Positions 28,885-40,169 of a stretch of DNA of 64,000 nucleotides are shown one piece after another; position 1 is the stretch's first letter; each line of letters begins with the position of its first letter. Position numbers and translations under genes: made by a program. Under the pieces are notes generated by a model. That model was not told where the DNA came from. It worked only from the letters and a program-made list of their open reading frames with translations, and ran no database searches. The DNA comes from Prosapia bicincta (taxonomy: Eukaryota; Arthropoda; Insecta; Hemiptera; Cercopidae), in assembly GCA_036971475.1 (NCBI GenBank), contig JBAIZL010000005.1, forward strand, positions 234,879,869 through 234,943,868, in the 5' to 3' direction.

Positions 28885-28970
28885 CAGTACGTTTTAACAA
28901 ATTTACAAAATATAAAGTTCGGATAGTCGTAAACTATTGTTTAAGTAATTAATAAGATTCACTGAATATA

Positions 28971-29060
28971 ATGGACTACAAAATTAGAGAAGTAATTAAA
29001 GTTTGGCAACATATCACAATATTGACTAATAGTGATATAACTACTACATATTAATCATAT
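28971..29060 (+). pseudogene. Penelope ORF start, truncated
   Basis: ATG GAC TAC AAA ATT opens MDYKIREVIKVW, then stops. It parallels MDYKIQEFNSARQ at 30130 and sits behind the same leader, so it is the start of a second copy of the same element, cut off early. Confidence 0.55.
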
Positions 29061-29193
29061 TTATGTCGCACAAGATCAGTGCTGCTGCTGATCTAGTGTC
29101 AAACTCATATGCTAAAAAATATCAGTAAGTAGTGACTTTTGCCAAATGACACTAAAATCACTATTTTGCAATGTTATTTGATATTTATACCAT

Positions 29194-30022
29194 CTCTATA
29201 TATAAAAAAAGAAGTCCTGACTGACCAACTGATGATCAACGCAGAGCCGAAACTAATAGTGATAAGACTAGAAATTTAGTGGGGACCTTTGCCATAAGAG
29301 AAGGGGCATGGAGGGTACTAAGAGAGTATTTTGTAAAATTTTAATTTTAAAGGGTAGAAATCAAAAAAATCCGGGTAGAAATTTATCATACGAAAATCAC
29401 AGAGTTCACATTAGCCTAGCTGTATAATGTAAACCGTTTATCTGATCGACATGAAAGTTAGGGAAGTTATTGAACCTACTCCTGGAAACGTTCTGTCATA
29501 ATTGTATAATTAGAGGCGTTTAATTTGATATTTTTCAAAAAAAAAAAGAAAAAAAATTAAAAAATGCAACCGACTACTTTTTTGATTGAAGATTCTGTCC
29601 CTTATATTAATTATTAGGAATTAATAATATAGATGAAACTAATAATCAAAAGATGGCAGTAATTACGCTATGACATACAAGTGATACTTGAATTAAGTAA
29701 AAATAGAATTTCATATAATTTTCATATGTGTTTAGGTTAGTTTGCATAAGAGCTGTTTTTAACGCATACGCAATATTACTTTATTTACTGTATAATATTA
29801 AGTAAAATGCTATTGAATTGAAAACGTCTTCAATTTATAACAATAAATATAATAATTTATAAAATAAATCTTACTAAATTATTATTAAATAATTTTTGTA
29901 TGTGTTAACGTATTATTTGAATATAATAGATAAAGAATTAGACTAAATTGTTTGGCTTTGAGAATCATACACATTAGGCTATTATTTACGCTTAAGTTCT
30001 AGAAATGTTAGAATGTTCTAGA
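29194..30022 (+). mobile_element. Helitron-like non-autonomous element
   Basis: Starts TCTCTATATATAAAAAAAG, then TCCTGACTGACCAACTGATG and ATCAACGCAGAGCCGAAAC, which is the recurrent 5' end of animal Helitrons. A candidate 3' end is TTCTAG at about 30016-30021, with a 7-bp inverted pair just before it. The 3' boundary also coincides with resumption of Penelope leader sequence (GATCGAAAACGTT at about 30024). No Rep/helicase gene is present. The 3' end and exact span are tentative. Confidence 0.55.
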
Positions 30023-30480
30023 CGATCGAAAACGTTCTGTCTCAGTAAGTTTTTACAAATTTACAAAGTTTAAGGTTCGGATAGTCATAAACTAATGTTA
30101 AAGTTATTAATTAACTTTCGCCGAACGTAATGGACTACAAAATTCAAGAGTTTAACTCAGCAAGACAGAAAACAGTCCACGAATACAAGAAGACGGTTTT
30201 ACAGGTTAGAAAAATACACCCCCACATACAATTCAACAAACAATGTTCAATTCATAACTCCCATATACGCGAAAATAAACATTAACAATAACAAAAAAGT
30301 AGTTACAATCACTAAAGAAGAAAGCAGAAATCATTTACATAAAACGAAGCAATAAAAGTTTATACAAAAATGACTCACTGAACCATAGGCTATACCAACG
30401 TCACCTAAATCTACACCGATCTAAACATGATCGGACACGAACTCACACTACAAATCATAATAGACACTATTATTTGGGCA
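30023..30480 (+). pseudogene. Penelope 5' leader and ORF N-terminus
   Basis: Begins with the second half of the hammerhead-like unit (ATCGAAAACGTTCTGTCTC), then the leader and an ATG at 30130: MDYKIQEFNSARQKTVHEYK ... HIQFNKQC. A frameshift gives FITPIYAKININNNKKVV, then another gives LYKNDSLNHRLYQRHLNL. These are Penelope N-terminal blocks. The RT is not reached before decay. Confidence 0.65.
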
Positions 30481-31555
30481 ACAAATAGCTAATAAACTTT
30501 AAAAATAAACAAAAAAAAGGTTAATCAACTAATATGTAAAACAAAAAACCCAACATACTCTTAACCCACACAAACATTTTATCCCATTACCTCATTGATA
30601 ACAAATTCGCACAACAAAGATTTAAAGTGTACTCATTCCGATTACGGGGCCTCAGATGAGTCCCGTATCGTTATTTTTCCGAAATGAATTTAATAAACAA
30701 AGGCCTAGAAATTATACCAAATTTCTACATAATTTGATAATTACTTCTATACAAAAGTTTTAACAAATGTAAAATTTTGTCATTCGCTTTACATGCAGAT
30801 CAAAGTGCAATGCTTTGATATCAAAGTGAAGAAAAATCATTGTTCCTTAAAAAAATCTTTGTCGATCATTTTTAATTTTACAAAATACAATATATCCATT
30901 TAAGAATAATATCAAACCTTATCAATTAATTTTAATATTTTAATTTCTTTTAAATATGTGATATTAAATCCCCCCCCTTTATGGCTATTGGCGGTAATAG
31001 TCCCCCTTATATATCCATCCCAGGCCTCATTTTTCAAGGCATGTTACTGTATGCAGTTAATCTTACGGAACTTTAGAAGATGTTTAGAAGTTTACGGTGA
31101 TCTAAGCAGTAGTCTACAGTATTTCTAATATTAGTAAGAAAAATAATATTTTTAAAATTGTTACAAATTCAAACAGTACTCTTAGAATTAATAAAGACCT
31201 GCACTTCCTTAATTTGAGAAAGGGGTTTATTAATTTATTTAAATTATTTCCATAGTTATAAAAGGAAGCTACTTACTTATAGCATACATCAGAGTTATTC
31301 CATCCAACGTTTCATTCATAAACAACACGCATTAAAAAAGTTCACATATCTTTATTTAACTTACGTGATAGTTAAATGATAGGCAGGTACGTTTATCGTC
31401 CAGGCTAGATCATGTCCTGTTGTTATTTTTTAACTTAATATAAATACTGTAGTATTGTTAGTTGTGAAGCTTAATATATGCGTAACATACTACCCCTTAC
31501 TCAAAAATAAATTTCAACAGTATTCATTCTGCTTAAAATTTTCTTTGTAAATGTG
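30481..31555. other. AT-rich sequence, nothing recognised
   Basis: Possibly the decayed continuation of the preceding Penelope copy to about 30640; the rest is unassigned. (TA)n lies at about 31560-31600. Confidence 0.4.
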
Positions 31556-31558
31556 CAA

Positions 31559-31600
<42 letters not shown>

Positions 31601-31601
<1 letters not shown>

Positions 31602-33640
31602 CTTTCACTGTATGTACTTAAACAAGAATCTTACTTGGTATTTATGCGAGTTAACTTTCAAATATTGATAGTATCTCGAGCATCAGATAGATAATATTGT
31701 CGAGCATCAACTGACCGAGGAGTTTGTAGTAGACTATCAGGTTTGTGGAATTTCCGTGTCACTTTGTTCCGTATTGTTCTATTTTCGGATTCATTGCACT
31801 GTGGGAGTCTATTAAGTTTGTCTTGCGGTTAATTTTGTCTATTAGGTTGAATAATTTTTCGTTTTACTGTTTTATTTGCATTTGTTCGTTTATGATATAA
31901 TTTTTATGTTTATAAATTTTTAGTTTTTCCTAGATTGTCATTTTGGGCCCCTTTTGTACTTTGTATTAGGTGTATGTTTTCTAATGTGGGGAATGTGTGT
32001 TTGTTTTTGATAGTGTGTGTAGCTAAGTTTGAGTTGTAAATGTGAGGTTTGATGTATGCATTGAGGTGTTCTTGATATCTGTCTCTTAATTTCTTTTGTT
32101 TCGATTTTATATATTCTGTTATTAAGTGTGGGACATATTTTTCGGGTTGTTTTAATTTATTGATTGTTTTCCGTGTTTTTGTAAGCTATGTTAAAATTAT
32201 AATTTTTAGGTATTTTAGTTATTCCTTTTATGTTGTATCCTGTGTTTGTGAATGTTTCAAATTTTGTTGTTGTTATTTGTAGTTCGATTTTAGGTTGTTT
32301 TGATTTATTTTATATTTTAAATTCTACATTTATCTATAGTTTTTTTATTGTATACATTTTTGTGGGCTATTTGATATATTATTTGTTTTTCGTTTTCTTT
32401 TTCTTCATTTTTTAAAGGTAGTTTCAGTGTTCTGTATAAGAGTGAGTTGTGTAAGCAGCCATTTTATGTTGTGGGGGATGGTTAGAGTAGTTTGGTACTG
32501 TATAATGGTTTGTGTGGGTTTCCTAAAAATTGAATATTCAATGTTATTTGTATATCTGGTTATTGTTAGGTCAAGATAGTTTATTTTATTGTTTATTTTT
32601 TTCCATGGCGAATTTTATGTTAGGGTTTAAGTTGTTGATTTCATTTAGGATGATATTATTATTTATTGCTTTATTTGGTGAGATGTATAATCTATCGTCA
32701 ACATATTGCACCCAATGTCCGTTGGAGTCATGTTTTTTTATGGTTTGTGTGAATTATTCGACAAGGTTTTGGAGGTAAATTTCTGTATTATACTTGAGAA
32801 GAGTGATCTCACTACTAAGCCATCTATTTGTCTATATATCTTATTTTTAAATATGAAATAGTTTTGGTTTAGGATGCTCTTTAGGCATTTGGTAATTCGG
32901 TTGTGTATTTGGGGTTGGTTTTAAGACCAGTTAATTTGTTTTTATTATTTGGATGGTTTAGTTTATTGGTATGACAACGGTGTGAATCATGTTTTACTTT
33001 TAAGAGTATATTAGGCCACTGTGTATGCGCATCAAAGGATCTATAAATGGAAACAATACTTATCTAGTACATAAATATTATTCTTTAAAATGAGTTTAAA
33101 ATAGTAGTTTCTTAAACGCATATTATTATTAAATATAAAATTTGATTTGTTTACTTTGAGTCAAACGCACCAACATTTATTTGTGAGAACATTACAAATA
33201 AGCCTACAATTCTGCTTCCTAATCAGCAGCACTGATTAGTCATTTCTCAGCGCATGCTCAAGACGACAGGACTCCATCCCAGGCCACCCTAACATGCGCA
33301 TTGAGAGACGTCACCGCACGATTTTGGCTGTTTCAGCTTATTCCATGCACACTCAATGCACTAGTCTGGGGCTCTGCTGTCAGCCCCGCGCAGAGCTTGC
33401 GGCTAATTTCGTGCGTCAACTGCTAAATATTTTATGGTTTTAACATTACTTAAATAATTCTAAGCTCTTCTTAACCTAATTTAAGATAAATGAATATTAA
33501 TTAAAAATTAATTTTTGTAATTGGGAGGGCTGCGCCCCAGAGCCCTTTTGGACAAACCGCCACTGATGACAACTTTTAGGAAACCCTCACAAATTCTCAA
33601 GTACCAAGTAAGACTCTTGTTTAAGTATATATAGTGAAAC
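31601..33640 (-). pseudogene. Penelope-like element, minus strand, with inverted flanks
   Basis: Read on the minus strand: HWVQYVDDRLYI (catalytic YVDD, about 32715-32675), then NKINYLDLTITRYTN, YSIFRKPTQTIIQY. Later, after stops, it gives the endonuclease tail RYQEHLNAYIKPHIYNSNLA, TFPTLENIHLIQST and LFNLIDKINRKTNL near 31830. Flanks are inverted copies: ACTTAAACAAGAATCTTACT at about 31617 and its near-complement at about 33600-33634. Part of the 5' side (33010-33570) is occupied by other repeats, including a hAT-like end. The element is dead. Confidence 0.75.
33518..33566. repeat. Possible hAT-like transposon end
   Basis: GGGAGGGCTGCGCCCCAGAG followed by CCCTTTTGGACAAACCGCCACTG. The complement begins CAGTGGCGG, a common hAT-type terminus. 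A matching opposite end and an 8-bp target duplication were not found. Confidence 0.35.
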
Positions 33641-33709
33641 TGATATGTGAATACAAGTAAACTGTGTTGAAAAAAAATATATATTTTTAAATGTTTTAAA
33701 AAACTTACC

Positions 33710-33790
33710 TATAGTAGCACTTACTTTGTTTGTTGAGGACAGCCGTTTTGGGAGATGTGTCCCATTGACAACTCAGACTGTAACTGATCT
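33710..33790. repeat. Penelope pseudo-LTR arm (palindrome-1 family)
   Basis: ACTTACCTATAGTAGCACTT ... CTCAGACTG matches one arm and the loop of the palindrome at 28488-28672. It lies directly 3' (on the minus strand) of the next Penelope endonuclease, so it is that copy's terminal repeat. Confidence 0.75.
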
Positions 33791-34480
33791 CAAGGTTTAC
33801 GTAGGTTAGGGTGGGGTGGGATATTGTGGTGGTGTGGGTGTATTTTGTGTGTATTGGGGGTTATGATGTCAAAAAGTGTGTGTGAGTTGTAATGTAATTG
33901 TGTATTGAGTATGTGTGTAGGGTGTAGTTTGAAGTGTCTGTATATTTTGTATTGTTCGGTTGTGTAGCGTTGGTTATTTCTGTGTTGTTTATGAAGAATT
34001 TGTAGGTTAGATGTTATGTCTATGTAGTCATGTTTTGTGGAGTTGAGATGATCGGCGAAGTTTGATTGGTAATTATTGTTTTTTAGTGCTTTTATATGTT
34101 CTTGGTAACGTGTGTAGAAGGACCTCCCTGTTTGGCCTATGTAAAAACTGGGGCATGAACTGCAAGTTAGTTTGTAAACTCCAGTGGTGTTGTAAATGTC
34201 GTTGATTTTGTTGTTGGGTTTTAATTGTTTGTTGAGAGTGTTGTGTGTGGAGTAACCTATTTTGTAGTATTTTCGTAGTGTGTTGGTTATATTGTGGGTT
34301 TTGGATGATCTGTATGGTATTGATAAGTATTTTATGGAATTGTCCTGTTGTGTTTGTATTTAGGTTATTAGGTTTATTTTTTAGGCGGTTGTATAAATTG
34401 TCAATCATTGTTGGGTTGTATCCATTAGTTTGTGCTATATATTTTATGGTGTTTAATTCCTGGTAGTGTTCTTCTTGGTC
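33791..34480 (-). pseudogene. Penelope linker and GIY-YIG endonuclease, minus strand
   Basis: Minus-strand coding starts near 34480 with EEHYQELNTIKYIAQTNGYN, then, after a frameshift, KINDIYNTTGVYKLTCSSCP and SFYIGQTGRSFYTRYQEHIK. It ends HTLFDIITPNTHKIHPHH. The endonuclease core (GVYKLTC...C, FYIGQTGR, R...EH) is intact; the RT is absent. The RT-bearing copy at 31.6-33.6 kb lies on the wrong side to belong to the same insertion. Confidence 0.8.
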
Positions 34481-34489
34481 TATGGTGTT

Positions 34490-34526
34490 TTAAGCTAGTA
34501 GCTCACGTGAAGATGGAATCAACAAA

Positions 34527-34568
<42 letters not shown>
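34490..34568. repeat. Penelope leader remnant and (TA)n
   Basis: TAGCTCACGTGAAGATGGAA followed by (TA)n at about 34531-34565, as seen downstream of palindrome 1 and at 57.1 kb. Confidence 0.7.
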
Positions 34569-36340
34569 GTATGTGTGTGTGTTGCGACGGCAGAATCGGG
34601 ATTAACAAATACCGTCGCAATGATATAGAAATTTCGTAGTTAAAAATTGAGAAAGCTAAGCCATTAAAAGGAATAAGGGGTTTAGTATATTTTTAAAAAT
34701 ACGTTAATTACATGGAAAGGAGAGAAGCTCAAAATACACCAATAACCACGTTTTTGAAGAGGAAAAAGAAATGCCCTGTAACAAAAACCGCGAAAACGCC
34801 AAATAAAGGAGTTGAACCAAAATTAAAGAAACAGGCAAGAATTTTTATCAGTTTGGATCGGCACTCTGCGACCCTGGGAAAGTAAATAAAGTGACGGTTA
34901 AAGTCCCCTGATGTCATGACGTCAATTTAGAGCCACCCCATTGGTTGAAAAACGTTTGGTGATGTAGATGCTTGTGAGAAGGCAAAGACGAAACCGAGGT
35001 GGGAGTTTCAGCGTGTCTTGGTACTTCGAGCGGTAACATCGTGTAAGTGCGCTCCAAGTCACAAGCCTTTGTTTTAAATCTTGTGATCTGTAAATGAAGA
35101 AGTAGTTATGAAGGGCTAAGGCCGAGAGTGGGTGTCACCGAAATGTAGCTGTAAGTGTGATGAAACCCTTTCGCAGAAAGGATCTTCTCCAAAAGTGGTT
35201 TCTAAAGTTAACATCGACTTGGCGGCGTTCCCAGAAGTTTGTTAAGTGTTAAAAGGGGAACATTAGAGCAAAGGTAATAAATTTTAAAGGGCAGTGTTTC
35301 TAAATTTTAGTTAAAACTTGTTATTAATGAACAGTGAGAAGTAAATTAAAGTGGACTTCAAGTTTTTAAATTCAAATTTTATATAAAAGAACAGATATAA
35401 AAAATGGTAATTACATTTTAAATAGGACAATAGTAATTAATAAACGGAAAGTGGAAGGTCAAATTTTTCTGAGTTTCGAAATAGGGACAAAACATTCTAC
35501 CTCTACAACATACAAGGAACATCCTGGGCGTTGGAGACAAAGACGGGTCGCAGTAAGGACGCCAACAGCAAAGAAAACGGCAGCGAGGGACGAGTCCATT
35601 AGGATACGAAACCTCCGCAATTCCAACATGGCCACCCCAGAAACAACGATCTCGAGGTAGAAGAAGGAGCAATCGACCTGGAACTAGGAGTGATCCTAAG
35701 AGTGAAGGTCAGAATCTAGCTTCTCTCTTTTTCAGTAAAATAAAAATTTTATATTGAAAATTTTGGGGAAGTTGACATTCTATTAATTTAAATTCAAATA
35801 AAATTTCTTTTTAGAGTTGAAGAATTTTCAAGCAATGGCTTTGTTTATAGCGTATCTTAGCGGGGGTAGCGTGTAGTGGGGGATATCCCCACTACAAAAT
35901 GGAGGACTCCTCCATACAAGCTTACATATATTAAATTAAATTTAAGTTGTTATTAGATTAAAAAATTGTGTTTTTCTTTATAAAGAAATTCAGATATAAG
36001 TTGCAAAGAAAATTAATTAAAATTACTTTTAGAGAAAGGGGTGAAGTTATTTAATGAAAATTAATTAAAATTATTTAATGAAAATTAATTAAAATTAATT
36101 TTAGAGAAAGGGGTTAGGAAAAATTAATAGAAATTAGTTAAAATTTATAAATGGAGTTTAATTAAAATATAAAGGGGTTAAAGGGTTGTAAAATTGTGTG
36201 TCTAGTGAATAAATTGTTACGTTAAGAATTTCAGATAAGATATAAGGTTCTGGTTTAATTAGTTGCATAAGCATAAACTTTTTCTATTTTAAATATAAAT
36301 AATATTCGAAAAATATATATTTTTTTTTTATTGTTGGCAA
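34569..36340. other. Unrecognised block, possible LTR-like start
   Basis: Begins TGTTGCGACGG with its complement CCGTCGCAA 24 bp later, then GC-richer non-coding sequence to about 35900 (ending near GGGGATATCCCCACTACA), then purine-rich AT sequence. It could be a retroelement LTR, but a second LTR, a clear primer-binding site and coding sequence were not found. Confidence 0.3.
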
Positions 36341-36368
36341 ATCTAATGTTCAAAATATTTATTAAACT

Positions 36369-36715
36369 AAATAGAGTAAAATTGTTTATTGAAATAATTT
36401 CTGTTTTAAGAAAAATATCAAGGGTTTAGTTTAAAGGGTTACATTGTTTTTGGGTATAACTAATGTTTTTAAATATATCAATTAATTTAAAGAGTAGATT
36501 GCCTAATGTTATGACAAATATTTTCATATTATTAACTGTTTTTAAATAGAGCAAAATTACTTATTGAATTAACTTATAAATTAAAAATAACAATTATTTA
36601 GTTTAAAGGGTTACATTGTTTGTGAATATAACTAATGTTTTTAAATATATTAATTAGTTAAAGGGGTAAATGGCTAATTGATATGACAAATGTTTTCATA
36701 TTATTAATTGTTTTG
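36369..36715. repeat. Two-copy tandem duplication, 172-bp period
   Basis: TTTAGTTTAAAGGGTTACAT starts at 36425 and at 36597. Matching continues on both sides of each (for example AATAGAGTAAAATT / AATAGAGCAAAATT and TTTTCATATTATTAA), giving two imperfect units. Confidence 0.75.
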
Positions 36716-37385
36716 ACAGGATGTAAATTGTTTACTGTACAATTGTCACTTATGTTTTTAAGGTATCAAATATTGAATTAAAAGTAGGTTAAAAAAGTAA
36801 GGACAGGTTTTTTTTTTTATTTAAAGAATTATGTAATTTTTATTTTAAATATTAAAAGATTAAAGGGAACTTAGTTAAATTAAAATTTCCCAGCTGAAAT
36901 TAAGAATTAAAGATATATTTTCTCAGAACTTGTAGTAAGTATAAAAAAGAATAGACAAAGAAAGATTAACAGAAAGGTAATATTTAAAATTTACAGAGCT
37001 AATAAATGTAAGATGGTTACAAACTGTGCTGTAATAACAAATTAAAGGGTAAATAAAAAAATGTATTTTTTACTAACTTGCCAACAAAGCAATAGTGTTA
37101 TTATTTAAAACAGATTTCTTACACACTCTTAAAACTAAAGGGTCATTTCGCCATAAAGATGGCTTCAAAGAACTCATTCCCTGGTAAATACGTACCCAAA
37201 GGGTTAAATTTCAGCAAGTTAGGTTTTTTAAATTAAAGTCCAGTGACCTGTTCTCTGGCAGATTTTTGCGGGTCATTGCACAGTAATAAGCTCTGTCAAA
37301 ATTCTGAGTTTGCGGGGGGGGGGGGGGGGGAGGGGTTAGAGGTGGCGGTGCTCGGCTCAAGTGGGGCGGTAGGCCTGCTCTTCGC

Positions 37386-37426
<41 letters not shown>

Positions 37427-37480
37427 TGCGTGTGTGGGTGTTCAACTTCAGAACTAAGACTACTAGAATATTGAAATATC
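36716..37480. repeat. AT-rich sequence with G-run and (GT)n
   Basis: Unassigned AT-rich sequence to about 37310, then a G homopolymer at about 37314-37330 and a (GT)n microsatellite at about 37389-37423. The 81-codon frame through them is an artefact of the repeats. Confidence 0.7.
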
Positions 37481-37649
37481 AATATTAAATTAACTATAAA
37501 CCATGCTGTGTAACCCGGGCGTTTATCGTACCTACTTATCTGGAAACCTAATATCTACATAATAGTAGTAGGCCTATGTGTTCTATATTCTGTACAGTAA
37601 CTTTAAAATACTTTATATCAAAATTTTCGTTCCATATTTTATTATAATT

Positions 37650-38060
37650 GGTAGTATACAATATCAAGAGCACAATGGTACAATATATTACAATGAAAAT
37701 ATTGAAAAGAACTCTAATACGACATAAATAATAAAAAATAACAACTAATACAACTTACTTCAGATAAAACCCTTATGTAGATTTCGATGACCATGTCATC
37801 ATCATCCTCTTATAAGACCCTCTGGTCTTGTTCCAAAAAAACAATCTAGCAAACAAGGAGTTTAAAACTTGAATGACCTAGTTTTTAACGTCTTCATTGC
37901 TACATTGTATTTTGTAATAAGACCCACTGATGATGACATGGTCATCGAAGTGTACATAAGGGTTTAATCTCAAGTAACTAGTATTATTTGGTCATTTAGA
38001 TTATTTTTGCGGTATTGGGGTTCTTTCCAGTATTTTCATTGCAATAATTGGTAGTGCCAA
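37650..38060. repeat. Inverted repeat with hammerhead-like arms
   Basis: Arms of about 135 bp (37650-37803 and 37930-38060) share ACCCTTATGTA, TTCGATGACCATGTCATCATC and AATGAAAATA. The arms contain a perfect GATGAC/GTCATC hairpin with an ATG loop followed by GAA, the same stem II-GAA order as the hammerhead-like sites. The core upstream of the hairpin is poor in both arms. Confidence 0.65.
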
Positions 38061-38760
38061 TATACTTTTTTGTTTATTTTTTCAAATTTTTTATTTTGCA
38101 TTAATCGTAAAGTGATTTGATAATTCATTATTTGAACTTCTCAAGTGTTTTATAATGCATTAAACTTTATATAATTAAAAGAACTTGAACAAATGGGACT
38201 GTTTTTTTTAAACAATTCCAGTTAAAATAAACAATTTTAATGATAAATAATGTAAGCCTACAATATACACAAGTTGACTAAGGGACAAAAATAAAGTCTT
38301 GAAAATTGTAATAACTTTTAACTATAAATAAAGTAAAAAATTAATATTTCAAATCTGAGTCTTTCAATCAAAATCATACTAATTAAAACCGCAATAAAAA
38401 CTCCTACATATTGTTTTAGTTTCAACGTTGGTACACCTGATTTTTCTTTGAAAGACCCACAGCCACAAGCCAGACAATAACGGTTTCCTTTGCACAATGG
38501 AAGTGTATTACACAAAGACGCAATGAAAAATTCAACAAGTTATATTTGCGTGTAAGAAAATTTTTCCGTTAACATTGCAAGAGAATATACATTTATGCAT
38601 TTTGATTTTATATCACAACAATTAGAATATAAGAAGAAATTGGTTTAACCTAAAAGCTTTCAGGTAAGTATATATTTAAACCTCTAGTAATAACCTCTCG
38701 TAATTTCATACTTGGGTAAATGTTTACAAGCCACCATTTATAAACCATGTAAACCTATTT
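38061..38760. other. AT-rich sequence, nothing recognised
   Basis: A 65-codon minus-strand frame at 38318-38515 shows no domain. Confidence 0.35.
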
Positions 38761-38900
38761 TTAGCCACAAAACGTCTTACCAGGACCAAACAATAATTTC
38801 TGTTTTGTGCGTGAAATGGTGTCTGTAAGTGATTGTTTAGTGGGTGAAATAGTGTGTGTAAGTGATTATTTGGTCCTGGTAAGTAGTTTTGCGGCTAAAA
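38761..38900. repeat. Fold-back repeat with internal direct repeat
   Basis: TTAGCCACAAAACGTCTTAC and CAGGACCAAACAATAA face TTATTTGGTCCTGGTAAGTA and GTTTTGCGGCTAAA, about 35-bp arms. Between them, GTGAAAT...GTGT.TGTAAGTGATT is repeated twice. Confidence 0.75.
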
Positions 38901-39054
38901 ATAGATTTGTGCGCGATTTTCATGGTTAAAATTTAGATTTCTGGGTTTTTATTAAGATCCGCAACTACCGCTCCGATAGGCAAAATTTTTTTTCTGATCA
39001 ATTTGACTAAACACAAATCTGAGCCGGTTCAGAAATCGGTAATTAATGTAGTGA

Positions 39055-39797
39055 TGTCACGTAACACCTTTACACTTGCATACTGTGTAACATTACGTTT
39101 TGGCATAATTTCAATGAATATGAACCTCGGACATAATAAAAAGAAAACCATAATATCAATATAGCCTTAAGGTTAACATGTTCAGGAACGTTCCATACTA
39201 ATATGTAGCTGTTTTACTAATTAACTTGTACCTAAGTCAGCACTATATATACCTTTTAGAATTATCAAACTCGCCACACATATTATTTGTTTAGCGATAG
39301 TAAGTCGCAAAATTACTCTCAATAACAAAACAAATATAAACACTATTCATCGCACAAAACAGAAAATATTGCATCGAACTGTACACATAAATCATTCCTT
39401 ACACTTTCTCCAAATAAGTTTGGTAAAAATTTACATTTCTAAACCGGCTTAATATTTGCATGGAACATTCGAAAACATATCAAAAGGCTATTTTCATTGA
39501 TATTTTGTTTGTTTTTGGGGTCGAATCATAATTTTTTCCCAATTTAAAGTTGGGTAAGAAATTCAGTGTGGAAGTAGCAGTTGTGAATAGGCTGCCTGCC
39601 ATGCGGAGGGATACACTGACATCATGTAACACCTTTACACTCGCATACTGTGTAGTGCTTACATATTATTTGTTTAGCGATAGTAAGTCGCAAAATTTCT
39701 CACAATAAAAAAACAAACACTATTCTTTGCACAAAACAGAAAGTATTGCATCGAACAGTACACACGAATCATTTCTTACACTCCCTCCAAATAAATG
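39055..39797. repeat. Pair of direct repeats
   Basis: About 145 bp at 39277-39420 and 39658-39797 share TTATTTGTTTAGCGATAGTA, CACAAAACAGAAA and ATTGCATCGAAC. A separate 40-bp match (GTAACACCTTTACACT, GCATACTGTGTA) occurs at 39063 and 39625. Together they suggest one partly duplicated unknown repeat element. Confidence 0.7.
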
Positions 39798-40169
39798 AGA
39801 CTTACCACTAAATATTTAGTGTAGGCAACCTTTCAAACAGTAAAATATTACCTAATTCCGTCGACAAAAAGCCAGTAATTCATTTAGTCAAAAATATGTT
39901 AATTTTTTAAAATACACAATGTAATTAATGAAAAATGACAAATTAATTTAAAAATTAAATACTCAGTTTTTTTTATAATACAGTGAAACTTATAAGCACG
40001 GAACAACATTTAATGATTTATGAAAAAAAAGTCAATTACTTCAATGTAATAATACTTCATATGTTATGTTACAAGCAGAAGTTTTTCCTTCCTTTAGTTT
40101 TCAAAGACAATAATCGGTAAGTTTATAGTTTGATATATTTATTGGGAACTATTCTATACTATTATATAC
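39798..40169. other. AT-rich sequence, nothing recognised
   Basis: No feature seen. Confidence 0.35.

Larger units (their letters stand above)
28722..28945. repeat. Palindrome 2: head-to-head hammerhead-bearing arms
   Basis: Arms of about 105 bp, from CTTAAACAATAGTTTACGA to its complement, around a 12-bp centre. Each arm contains one hammerhead-like unit, so the two units face each other on opposite strands. It is followed by GAATATAATGGACTACAAAA (start codon at 28971), the same leader-ATG junction seen at 30130. This is therefore the 5' terminal repeat of a Penelope family. Confidence 0.85.

Noticed and set aside
32230..32778. Hydrophobic plus-strand frames resembling membrane proteins
   Set aside because: The minus strand here encodes Penelope RT with YVDD; these are antisense shadows.
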